64,000 bases of DNA from Escarpia spicata (taxonomy: Eukaryota; Annelida; Polychaeta; Sabellida; Siboglinidae). Position 1 is the stretch's first letter, and each line of letters begins with the position of its first letter. The notes under the pieces were generated by a model that worked only from the letters and a program-made list of their open reading frames with translations, searched no databases and was not told the DNA's origin. Below, one piece after another: positions 39,701-49,141 of this stretch. Location of the stretch: the NCBI GenBank assembly GCA_963995525.1, contig OZ023216.1, forward strand, positions 53,947,611 to 54,011,610. Reading direction: 5' to 3'. The position numbers and the translations under genes are program-made.

Positions 39701-42700
39701 GCTAGTGGGGGCGTAGTTTTCATCTTGTCATTGATTATGTCAAGCGCCATGGTGTCAGTGTCTTCACCCTCGCTTCTTTACGATGGCTTCGCTTTGTGTC
39801 TTCTCTCGCTAGTGGCGGCGTAGTTTTCATCTTGTCTTTGATTATGTCAAGCGCTAGGGTGTCAGTGTCCTCACCCTCGCTTCTTTACGATGGCTTCGCT
39901 CTGTGTCTTCTCTCACTAGTGGCGGCGTAGTTTTCATCTTGTCATTGATTATGTCAAGCGTTATGGTGTCAGTGTCCTCACCCTCGCTTCTTTACGATGG
40001 TTTCGCTCGGTGTCTTCTCTCGCTAGTGGCGGCGTAGTTTTCATCTTGTCATTGATTATGTCAAGTGCTATGGTGTCAGTGTCCTCACCCTCGCTTCTTT
40101 ACGATGGTTTCGCTCTGTGTCTTCTCTCGCTAGTGGCGGCGTAGTTTTCAACTTGTCATTCATTATGTCAAGTGCTATGGTGTCAGTGTCCTCACCCTCG
40201 CTTCTTTACGATTGCCTCGCTCTATGTCTTCTCTCGCTAGTGGCGGTGTAGTTTTCATCTTGTCATTGATTATGTCAAGTGCTATGGTGTCAGTGTCCTC
40301 ACCCTCGTTTCTTTACGATGGCCTCGCTCTATGTCTTCTCTCGCTAGTGGCGGCGTAGTTTTCATCTTGTCATTGATTATGTCAAGTGCTATGGTTTCAG
40401 TGTCCTCACCCTCGTTTCTTTACGATGGCTTCGCTCTATGTCTTCTCTCGCTAGTGGCGGTGTAGTTTTCATCTTGTCATTCATTATGTCAAGCGCTATG
40501 GTGTCAGTGTCCTCAACCTCGCTTCTTTACGATGGCTTCGCTCTGTGTCTTCTCTCGCTAGTGGCGGCGAATTTTTAATCTTGTCATTGATTATGTCAAG
40601 CGCTATGGTGTCAGTGTCCTCACCCTCGCTTCTTTACGATGGCTTCGCTCTATGTCTTCTTTCGATAGTGGCGGCGTAGTTTTCATCTTGTCATTGATTA
40701 TGTCAAGCGCTATGGTGTCAATGTCCTCACACTCGCTTCTTTACGATGGCTTCGCTCTATGTCTTCTCTCGCTAGTGGCGGTGTAGTTTTCGTCTTGTCA
40801 TTGATTATGTCAAGCGCTATGGTGTCAGTGTCCTCACCCTCGCTTCTTTACGATGGCCTCGCTCTGTGTCTTCTCTCGCTAGTGGCGGCGTAGTTTTCAT
40901 ATTGTCATTGATTACGTGAAGTGCTATGGTGTCAGTGTCCTCAACCTCGCTTCTTTACGATGGCTTCGCTCTATGTCTTCTCTCGCCAGTGGCGGTGTAG
41001 TTTTTATCTTGTCATTGATTATGTCAAGCGCTATGGTGTCAGTATCCTCACCTTCGCTTCTTTACGATGGCTTCGCTCTATGTCTTCTCTCGCTAGTGGC
41101 GGCGTAGTTTTCATCTTGTCATTGATTATGTCAAGCGTTATGGTGTCAGTGTCCTCACCCTCGCTTCTTTACGATGGCTTCGGTTTGTGTCTTCTCTCGC
41201 TAGTGGCGGCGTAATTTTCATCTTGTCATTGATTATGTCAAGTGCTATGGTGTCAGTGTCCTCACCCTCGCTTCTTTACGATGGCTTCGCTCTGTGTTTT
41301 CTCTCGCTAGTGGCGGCGTAGTTTTCTTCTTGTCATTGATTATGACAAGTGCTATGGTGTCAGTGTCCTCACCCTCGCTTCTTTACGATGGCTTCGCTCT
41401 ATGTCTTCTCTCGCTAGTGGCGGTGTAGTTTTCGTCTTGTCATTGATTATGTCAAGTGCTATGGTGTCAGTGTCCTCACCCTCGCTTCTTTACGATGGCT
41501 TCGCTCTGTGTTTTCTCTCGCTAGTGGCGGCGTAGTTTTCTTCTTGTCATTGATTATGACAAGTGCTATGGTGTCAGTGTCCTCACCCTCGCTTCTTTAC
41601 GATGGCTTCGCTCTATGTCTTCTCTCGCTAGTGGCGGCGTAGTTTTCATCTTGTCATTGATTATGTCAAGCGCCATGGTGTCAGTGTCTTCACCCTCGCT
41701 TCTTTACGATGGCTTCGCTTTGTGTCTTCTCTCGCTAGTGGCGGCGTAGTTTTCATCTTGTCTTTGATTATGTCAAGCGCTAGGGTGTCAGTGTCCTCAC
41801 CCTCGCTTCTTTACGATGGCTTCGCTCTGTGTCTTCTCTCACTAGTGGCGGCGTAGTTTTCATCTTGTCATTGATTATGTCAAGCGTTATGGTGTCAGTG
41901 TCCTCACCCTCGCTTCTTTACGATTGCCTCGCTCTATGTCTTCTCTCGCTAGTGGCGGTGTAGTTTTCATCTTGTCATTGATTATGTCAAGTGCTATGGT
42001 GTCAGTGTCCTCACCCTCGTTTCTTTACGATGGCCTCGCTCTATGTCTTCTCTCGCTAGTGGCGGCGTAGTTTTCATCTTGTCATTGATTATGTCAAGTG
42101 CTATGGTTTCAGTGTCCTCACCCTCGTTTCTTTACGATGGCTTCGCTCTATGTCTTCTCTCGCTAGTGGCGGTGTAGTTTTCATCTTGTCATTCATTATG
42201 TCAAGCGCTATGGTGTCAGTGTCCTCAACCTCGCTTCTTTACGATGGCTTCGCTCTGTGTCTTCTCTCGCTAGTGGCGGCGTAGTTTTCATCTTGTCATT
42301 GATTATGTCAAGCGCTATGGTGTCAGTGTCCTCACCCTCGCTTCTTTACGATGGCTTCGCTCTATGTCTTCTCTAGCCAGTGGCGGTGTAGTTTTCATCT
42401 TGACATTGATTATGTCAAGTGCTATGGTGTCAGTGTCCTCACCCTCGCTTCTTTAAGATGGCTTCGCTCTATGTCTTCTTTCGCTAGTGGCGGTGTAGTT
42501 TTCATCTTGTCATTGATTATGTCAAGCGCTATGGTGTCAGTGTCCTCACCCTCGCTCCTTTACGATGGCTTCGCTCTGTGTCTTCTCTCGCTAGTGGCGG
42601 CGTAGTTTTCATCTTGTCATTGATTATGTCAAGTGCTATGGTGTCAGTGTCCTCACCCTCGCTTTTTACGATGGCTTCGCTCTGAGTCTTCTCTCGCTAG

Positions 42701-44879
42701 TGGCGGCGTAGTTTTCATCTTGTCATTGATTATGTCAAGTGCTATGGTGTCAGTGTCCTCATCCTCGCTTCTTTACGATGGCTTCGCTGTATGTCTTATC
42801 TCGCTAGTGGCGGTGTAGTTTTCATCTTGTCATTCATTATGTCAAGCGCTATGGTGTCAGTGTCCTCACCCTCGCTTCTTTACGATGGCTTCGCTCTGTG
42901 TCTTCTCTCGCTAGTGGCGGTGTAGTTTTCATCTTGTCATTGATTATGTCAAGTGCTATGGTGTCAGTGTCCTCACCCTCGCTTCTTTACGATGGTTTCG
43001 CTCTGTGTCTTCTCTCGCTAGTGGCGGCGTAGTTTTCATCTTGTCATTGATTATGTCAAGTGCTATGGTGTCAGTGTCCTCACCCTCGTTTCTTTACGAT
43101 GGCTTCGCTCTGTGTCTTCTCTCGCTAGTGGCGGCGTAGTTTTCATCTTGTCTTTGATTATGTCAAGCGCTAGGGTGTCAGTGTCCTCACCCTCGCTTCT
43201 TTACGATGGCTTCGCTCTGTGTCTTCTCTCACTAGTGGCGGCGTAGTTTTCATCTTGTCATTGATTATGTCAAGCGTTATGGTGTCAGTGTCCTCACCCT
43301 CGCTTCTTTACGATGGTTTCGCTCGGTGTCTTCTCTCGCTAGTGGCGGCGTAGTTTTCATCTTGTCATTGATTATGTCAAGTGCTATGGTGTCAGTGTCC
43401 TCACCCTCGCTTCTTTACGATGGTTTCGCTCTGTGTCTTCTCTCGCTAGTGGCGGCGTAGTTTTCATCTTGTCATTCATTATGTCAAGTGCTATGGTGTC
43501 AGTGTCCTCACCCTCGCTTCTTTACGATTGCCTCGCTCTATGTCTTCTCTCGCTAGTGGCGGTGTAGTTTTCATCTTGTCATTGATTATGTCAAGTGCTA
43601 TGGTGTCAGTGTCCTCACCCTCGTTTCTTTACGATGGCCTCGCTCTATGTCTTCTCTCGCTAGTGGCGGCGTAGTTTTCATCTTGTCATTGATTATGTCA
43701 AGTGCTATGGTTTCAGTGTCCTCACCCTCGTTTCTTTACGATGGCTTCGCTCTATGTCTTCTCTCGCTAGTGGCGGTGTAGTTTTCATCTTGTCATTCAT
43801 TATGTCAAGCGCTATGGTGTCAGTGTCCTCAACCTCGCTTCTTTACGATGGCTTCGCTCTATGTCTTCTCTCGCTAGTGGCGGTGTAGTTTTCGTCTTGT
43901 CATTGATTATGTCAAGCGCTATGTTGTCAGTGTCCTCACCCTCGCTTCTTTACGATGGCTTCGCTCTGTGTCTTCTCTCGCTAGTGGCGGCGTAGTTTTC
44001 ATCTTGTCATTGATTATGTCAAGCGCTATGGTGTCAGTGTCCTCACCCTCGCTTCTTTACGATGGCTTCGCTCTGTGTCTTCTCTCGCTAGTGGCGGTGT
44101 AGTTTTCGTCTTGTCATTGATTATGTCAAGCGCTATGGTGTCAGTGTCCTCACCCTCGCTTATTTACGATGGCTTCGCTCTATTTCTTCTATCGCTAATG
44201 GCGGCGTAGTTTTCATCTTGTCATTGATTATGTCAAGCGCTATGGTGTCAATGTCCTCACCCTCGCTTCTTTACGATGGCTTCGCTCTATGTCTTCTCTC
44301 GCTAGTGGCGGTGTAGTTTTCATCTTGTCATTGATTATGTCAAGCGCTATGGTGTCAGTGTCCTCACCCTCGCTTCTTTACGATGGCTTCGCTCTGTGTC
44401 TTCTCTCGCTAGTGGCGGCGTAGTTTTCAGCTTGTCATTTATTATGTCAAGCGCTATGGTGTCAGTGTCCTCACCCTCGCTTCTTTACGATGGCTTCGCT
44501 CTGTGTCTTCTCTCGCTAGTCGCGGCGTAGTTTTCATCTTGTCATTGATTATGTCAAGCGCTATGGTGTCAGTGTCCTCACCTTCGCTTCTTTATGATGG
44601 CTTCGCTCTATGTCTTCCTCGCTAGTGGCGGCGTAGTTTTCATCTTTTCATTAATTATGTCAAGCGCTGTGGTGTCAGTGTCTTCACCCTCGCTTCTTTA
44701 CGTTGGCTTCGCTCTGTGTCTTCTCTCGCTAGTGGCGGCGTAGTTTTCATCTTGTCATTGATTATGCCAAGCGCTATGGTGTCAGTGTCCTCACCCTCGC
44801 TTCTTTATGATGGCTTCGCTCTATGTCTTGTCTCGCTAGTGGCGGTGTAGTTTTCATCTTGTCATTGATTATGTCAAGC

Positions 44880-46625
44880 GCTATGGTGTCAGTGTCCTCA
44901 CCCTCGGTTCTTTACAATGGCTTCGCTCTGTGTCTTCTCTCGCTAGTGGCGGCGTAATTTTCATCTTGTCATTGATTATGTCAAGTGCTATGGTGTCAGT
45001 GTCCTCACCCTCGCTTCTTTACGATGGGTTCACTCTATGTCTTCTCTCGCCAGTGGCGGTGTAGTTTTTATCTTGTCATTGATTATGTCAAGCGCTATGG
45101 TGTCAGTGTCCTCACCCTCGCTTGTTTACGAATGCTTCGCTCTGTGTCTTCTCTCGCTAGTGGCGGTGTAGTTTTCATCTTGTCATTGATTATGTCAAGC
45201 GCTATGGTGTCAGTTTCCTCACCCTCGCTTCTTTACGATGGCTTCGCTGTGTGTCTTCTCTCGTTAGTTGCGGCGTAGTTTTCATCTTGTCATTGATTAT
45301 GTCAAGTGCTATGGTGTCAGTGTCCTCACCCTCGCTTCTTTACGATGGCTTCGCTCTGTGTCTTCTCTCGCTAGTGGCGGCGTAGTTTTCGTCTTGTCAT
45401 TGATTATGTCAAGTGCTATGGTGTCAGTGTCCTCACCCTCGCTTCTTTACGATGGGTTCGCTCTATGTCTTCTATCGCTAGTGGCGGCGTAGTTTTCATC
45501 TTGTCATTGATTATGTCAAGCGCTATGGTGTCAGTGTCCTCACCATCGCTTCTTTGCGATGGCTTCGCTCTGTGTCTTCTCTCGCTAGTGGCGGCGTAGT
45601 TTTCATCTTGTCATTGATTATGTCAAGCGCTATGGTGTCAGTGTCCTCACCCTCGCTTCTTTACGATGGCTTCGCTCTATGTCTTCTCTCGCCAGTGGCG
45701 GCGTAGTTTTTATCTTGTCATTGATTATGTCAAGCGCTATGGTGTCAATGTCCTCACCCTCGCTTCTTTACGATGGCTTCGCTCTGTGTCTTCTCTCGCT
45801 AGTGGCGGTGTAATTTTCGTCTTGTCATTGATTATGTCAAGCGCTATGGTGTCAGTGTCCTCACCCTCGCTTCTTTACGATGGCTTCGCTCTATGTCTTC
45901 TATCGCTAGTGGCGGCGTAGTTTTCATCTTGTCATTGATTATGTCAAGCGCTATGGTGTCAATGTCCTCACCCTCGCTTCTTTACGATGGCTTCGCTCTA
46001 TGTCTTCTCTCGCTAGTGGCGGTGTAGTTTTCATCTTGTCCTTGATTATGTCAAGCGCTATGGTGTCAGTGTCCTCACCCTCGCTTCTTTACGATGGCTT
46101 CGCTCTGTGTCTTCTCTCGCTAGTGGCGGTGTAGTTTTCATCTTGTCATTGATTATGTGAAGCGCTATGGTGTCAGTTTCCTCACCCTCGCTTCTTTACG
46201 ATGGCTTCGCTCTATGTCTCCTCTCGCTAGCGGCGGTGTAGTTTTCATCTTGTCATTGATTTTATAAAGTGCTATGGTGTCAGTGTCCTCACCCTCGCTT
46301 CTTTACGATGGCTTCGCTCTATGTCTCCTCTCGCTAGTGGCGGTGTAGTTTTCATCTTTTCATTGATTATGTCAAGCGCTATGGTGTCAGTGTCCTCACC
46401 CTCGCTTCTTTACGATGGCTTCGCTCTATGTCTTCTATCGCTAGTGGCGGCGTAGTTTTCATCTTGTCATTGATTATGTCAAGCGCTATGGTGTCAGTGT
46501 CCTCACCCTCGCGTCTTTACGATGGCTTCGCTCTATGTTTTCTATCGCTAGTGGCGGCGTAGTTTTCATCTTGTCATTGATTATGTCAAGCACTATGGTG
46601 TCAGTGTCTTCACCCTCGCTTCTTT
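44880..46625. repeat. Diverged right edge of the satellite array
   Basis: These last 16 or so monomers still have the 107-bp period but lack the higher-order markers seen to the left. They carry private changes such as TTACGAATGC near 45,128, GATTATGTGAAG near 46,150, GATTTTATAAAG near 46,258 and the GCACTATGG of the final unit. Such decay at array edges is expected when unequal exchange homogenises the middle more than the ends. The final unit ends at TCTTT (46,621-46,625). Confidence 0.7.
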
Positions 46626-46803
46626 CCGCGATGCCGTGAAAAGTGAAGTTTGGGCAACGAATGTATTGTTCAAGTTTGTGAGCTGATTCTTCGAGTGCGT
46701 TGACTTTTTCTTCATGTTGGGCTGTTCTTGAGTCTTTAGCCTGTAGTTGTTTAGTTAATTGTTCTATGCGAGTGTTCATTTTCTTAGTTTTGCCACTTAT
46801 CTA
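46486..46803 (-). pseudogene. LINE ORF1-like relic: coiled coil plus start of RRM-like domain, source of the satellite
   Basis: On the minus strand a 97-codon ORF (46,779 to 46,486) begins in unique DNA and runs into the satellite. Residues 1-40 are charged with heptad-like spacing and look like a coiled coil (MNTRIEQLTKQLQ ... LEESAHKLEQY). They are followed by IRCPNFTFHGIAERSEGEDT and LDIINDKMK. This order (coiled coil, an N-[LF]-x-F-x-G-I strand, E-G-E-D-T, an I-V-x-D-I-I-N helix, then I-E-R-S-H-R) is characteristic of LINE ORF1 / Transposase_22-type RNA-binding proteins. From SEGEDT onward the DNA is satellite, so the C-terminal end (ARVRTLTP) is out-of-frame repeat and not true ORF1. The frame is open upstream of the ATG only to a TAG at 46,801-46,803. 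The protein is truncated at both ends and is presumably non-functional. Family assignment rests on motif order and was not checked by a search. Confidence 0.7.
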
Positions 46804-47367
46804 TCATCATAGCTCCACCAGTCTTAATGCAATGGCATCAGAATAGTCCGAGCTGCTCTTACGTGGCTATGTCATGTTCGGTGGCAGTTGTTATGTAATC
46901 AGTAAACGGTGCACACCCGGGCGTATCGCGTTATTGTGTAAGGTTAGTCGGCCGACCACTCCAGGTCTAGAGTGACGTAGTTGTTGTTATAGTCACAGGA
47001 GTGGGCGATAATTCAAAATGTGTGCTTGTTATGCATCAAAATGTCATTCATTTTCTTTCTCGACTCACCTAAACCATTCCCATGGCTGGTATGCGAATTT
47101 TTTTTCAAAACAGGTTTGCCATTACAGCAATTTCAACCAATCAGATTGCTCGTGACGTCATACGCGCATTTAGGTTCATGGGTTCGAATCCCCTTCGGAT
47201 AGATTTTTTTCTTTTTTTTTCTTAACAATTAAATTATAAAATATTTTCTTACAATATATGTCACTCACAATTTAAAAAAATGTCATTGACTACGGTTCTT
47301 GGCCTAATTAGTAATTTTCTATCACAATTACAGTAGAATTAATATATAAATTAATTACATAATAATT
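46804..47367. other. Intergenic, no gene seen
   Basis: No supported coding sequence. A Pol III B-box-like motif GGTTCGAATCC lies at 47,181-47,191 and is followed by T-runs from 47,204. No A box or acceptor-stem partner was found upstream. Minus-strand bases 46,804-46,870 may be further decayed ORF1 sequence but contain stops. Confidence 0.5.
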
Positions 47368-47510
47368 ATAGTAGAACATCTATATTAAGGACACCTTTGG
47401 GACAGAAAATGATGTACTTAATTGAAAGGTGTTATGATTACAGAGGTAAAATTGATACCAATTTTGGACTGAAGTTTGGTGTCCTCAATTGGAGGTGCCC
47501 TCCTGGCAGC
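47368..47510. repeat. Possible interspersed repeat with inverted GGTGTCCTCAATT motifs
   Basis: The segment holds a series of related short motifs: TTAAGGACACCTTTGGGACAG, GTACTTAATTGAAAGGTGT and GGTGTCCTCAATTGGAGGTG. The last is nearly palindromic. Similar motif series occur in short dispersed repeats of many invertebrate genomes (recalled, not checked). No coding potential. Confidence 0.35.
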
Positions 47511-48163
47511 ACGGGTATCCACTATTAGAGACGCAGGAACTGCCTCCTTACTGGTGTTACTCTAGTTTTTCAAAAATTCACGCATTCATAGCCAATGATT
47601 AAAAGAATACCTTTTTAATCAGTTTAACCATTTATTCAATTCAAACATGCAATTTACAAGAACAAAGAATAATACAAGTATAAAATCAAATGGTTCAAGG
47701 ACATTGTACTCACTTTGAGTTTTAAGACTAGTCTTGTGATTTGCAGAGTACGACCATTTCACCTTGAAACCAATTAAACAATGAGAATTTACCGTAGACC
47801 AATAACTCGTCAATTTGATATTTATATACTTTATCTATTTATCTTTACTCTATCTACCGTCCAAAAATGTTTCCCTGAACAATAGATGGACAATAGAACT
47901 ACAGTGGACTTTTTTGGACCACCATGTAGATGCAAATATAAAAATTCAGGTAGGTTCTGTAAGGCAAGTTATAAAAAAGTTAAACATGATTCTGAGGTGA
48001 GCTGCTGTAGAAACTAGACTTTCGACCTGCTTTTACACAACAAAGAACACTTACATGAACAAGTGTATCAACAGTAACAATATTTGTCATCTAAATTGAT
48101 TACACAATATCCGCTAATGTAATAACATGCAGATTCATTGAAAGAGCCAACTGCTAACTGTTG
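47511..48163. other. AT-rich intergenic DNA, no gene seen
   Basis: Short ORFs of 61-64 codons occur on both strands but show no recognisable motif and have the composition expected of AT-rich noncoding DNA. Nothing else is supported here. Confidence 0.6.
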
Positions 48164-49141
48164 CTATGAATTGCAAATAATTGAAATGAAATGGTAATTA
48201 CCATTTCGATGGCTTGTTTGTTCCAATATTCTATCTTTTTTTGCTACACACTGACTGAGAGAATGTCAAGCTCGCCTTGGTCTTTTATTGGCAGTAGTCA
48301 GAGGGCACTTTTTAACCTCGCATACATCATGAACCTGCCGACCAGTTTGTAGGCATCTACGCCCCCCAACCGCAGTGGTACGGCGGCTGATTGCCACAGG
48401 TTGTACTTTGATTTGAGTCCCTTTCCTCCTCAATAGTTTGCTCTTCTTGGCCTCTGATAACGATATGGCCACGCCGGTGTATTTCCCAAATGTTTTCAAG
48501 GCACTGACAACAGCCTACTCAGTTTCCAATAACTGAAAGTGTTTCAGAAACTCGGCTGGGTTTTTCTTTAGCATTTCAGTAAGAAACTTAGTTGTTTGCT
48601 GCAACCCTCCAACTAGAGTTTCTACATTATCAGCCATCAGAGTATCAGAAGATTGAGGTTGACATGGTTGAGCCATAGTCCTACTGGCAGCCCTACTACT
48701 CCTGGCATCAAACTCGTTGTGTAACATCCTTTGGGAATTCAACGACTCAGGAGGACTACACCGTGTGACATTGTGCACAGGCCCAGAATTCAACGACTCA
48801 GGAGGACTACACCGTGTGACATTGTGCACAGGCCCAGAATCAGTTTTCTGCATTGCGTCATCACATCCCACACAATCCTCCTGTTCCATGTCTTCCTGTG
48901 GTTGTACCTGATTGTCAACACTAGCATTAGCAAATGCATTAGGCAAGGGCATGAACCAACCAGGACGACAGTTGTGTTTACCTGTAGCCAGGTACAACAA
49001 TTCTTCACGTGATTTCTCATTTTGAATTGGAACAAAATTCAAGGATGTGATGTTGTAATGCCGCACTACAGCATACTGATGTTTGCAGGGTGCATCACTT
49101 TGCCCTGCAAAACAAGAACATGTAGCTAGTGACATGTCCAC
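48164..49141 (-). pseudogene. SWIM zinc-finger protein of a multi-copy invertebrate family, broken
   Basis: Reading from 49,141 leftward, the frame gives VDMSLATCSCFAGQSD, then APCKHQ. This matches the SWIM pattern C-x-C-x8-C-x-H. A low-complexity linker follows, with a duplicated 17-residue unit, then an F-G-K-Y-T-G segment, VQPVAISRR, GGRRCLQTGR and a basic KRPRRA tail. I recall this order from multi-copy SWIM proteins of molluscs and other invertebrates, where SWIM is thought to bind DNA or protein through zinc. The frame is broken by TAG at 48,515-48,517 and TGA at 48,266-48,268. The same frame continues with family-like sequence after both (AVVSALKTFGKYTG and HSLSQCV) to a stop at 48,164-48,166. 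The N-terminal part is missing and replaced by LINE reverse transcriptase, read in frame as one 310-codon ORF (49,447-48,515). Either a LINE-interrupted gene or the tail of a mobile element is possible. Confidence 0.65.
48735..48836. repeat. 51-bp perfect tandem duplication inside the SWIM pseudogene
   Basis: Two adjacent 51-bp units (48,735-48,785 and 48,786-48,836) both begin GAATTCAACGACTCAGG and end in GGCCCA. They encode the same 17 residues twice on the minus strand (SGPVHNVTRC followed by SPPESLN). The length keeps the frame. Confidence 0.95.

Larger units (their letters stand above)
1..46625. repeat. 107-bp satellite DNA array, about 435 monomers, derived from a LINE ORF1-like sequence
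   Basis: A 107-bp unit repeats head to tail without interruption from the left edge of the window to 46,625. Landmarks in each unit are GATGGCTTCGCTCT, TCGCTAGTGGCGGCGTAG, TTTTCATCTTGTCATTGATT and CTATGGTGTCAGTGTCCTC. Monomers differ at a limited set of positions, such as AAGCGC/AAGTGC, GGCGGCG/GGCGGTG, CATTGATT/CATTCATT and CTCTATG/CTCTGTG. A few carry 1-2 bp deletions. The consensus monomer is T-rich on the plus strand (about 41 T to 14 A). Its minus strand has a 45-codon open frame resembling the core of LINE ORF1 proteins (SEGEDTDT ... LDIINDKMK ... IERSHR). Because 107 is not a multiple of three, the frame shifts at each monomer and meets a stop. No long protein is encoded on either strand, and the many 61-97 codon plus-strand ORFs all end at the same GCGTAG. 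The array continues beyond the left edge of the window. Whether it is centromeric, subtelomeric or interstitial cannot be told. Confidence 0.97.

Noticed and set aside
246..45920. Dozens of plus-strand ORFs of 61-97 codons with hydrophobic, repeated products (YVKCYGVSVLTLASLRW, SSAMVSVSSPSLLYDGF) in the array
   Set aside because: They are frames of the 107-bp satellite read two or three times before the recurrent GCGTAG stop. 107 is not a multiple of three, so no constant protein repeat exists, and the real coding ancestry is on the minus strand.
1..46625. CRISPR-like array or CRISPR spacers
   Set aside because: The whole 107-bp unit repeats with no unique spacers, and the context is eukaryotic with no cas genes.
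1..46625. CENP-B box in the monomer
   Set aside because: No match to the TTCGNNNNANNCGGG core on either strand of the consensus. The nearest TTCG context lacks the CGGG.
1..46625. Coding VNTR or silk/mucin-like repetitive gene
   Set aside because: The period is 107 bp with stops in each frame per monomer or two; no long ORF crosses the repeats.
47128..47201. tRNA gene
   Set aside because: Only the T-arm and B box fit. No A box, D-arm, anticodon arm or matching 5' acceptor strand is present.
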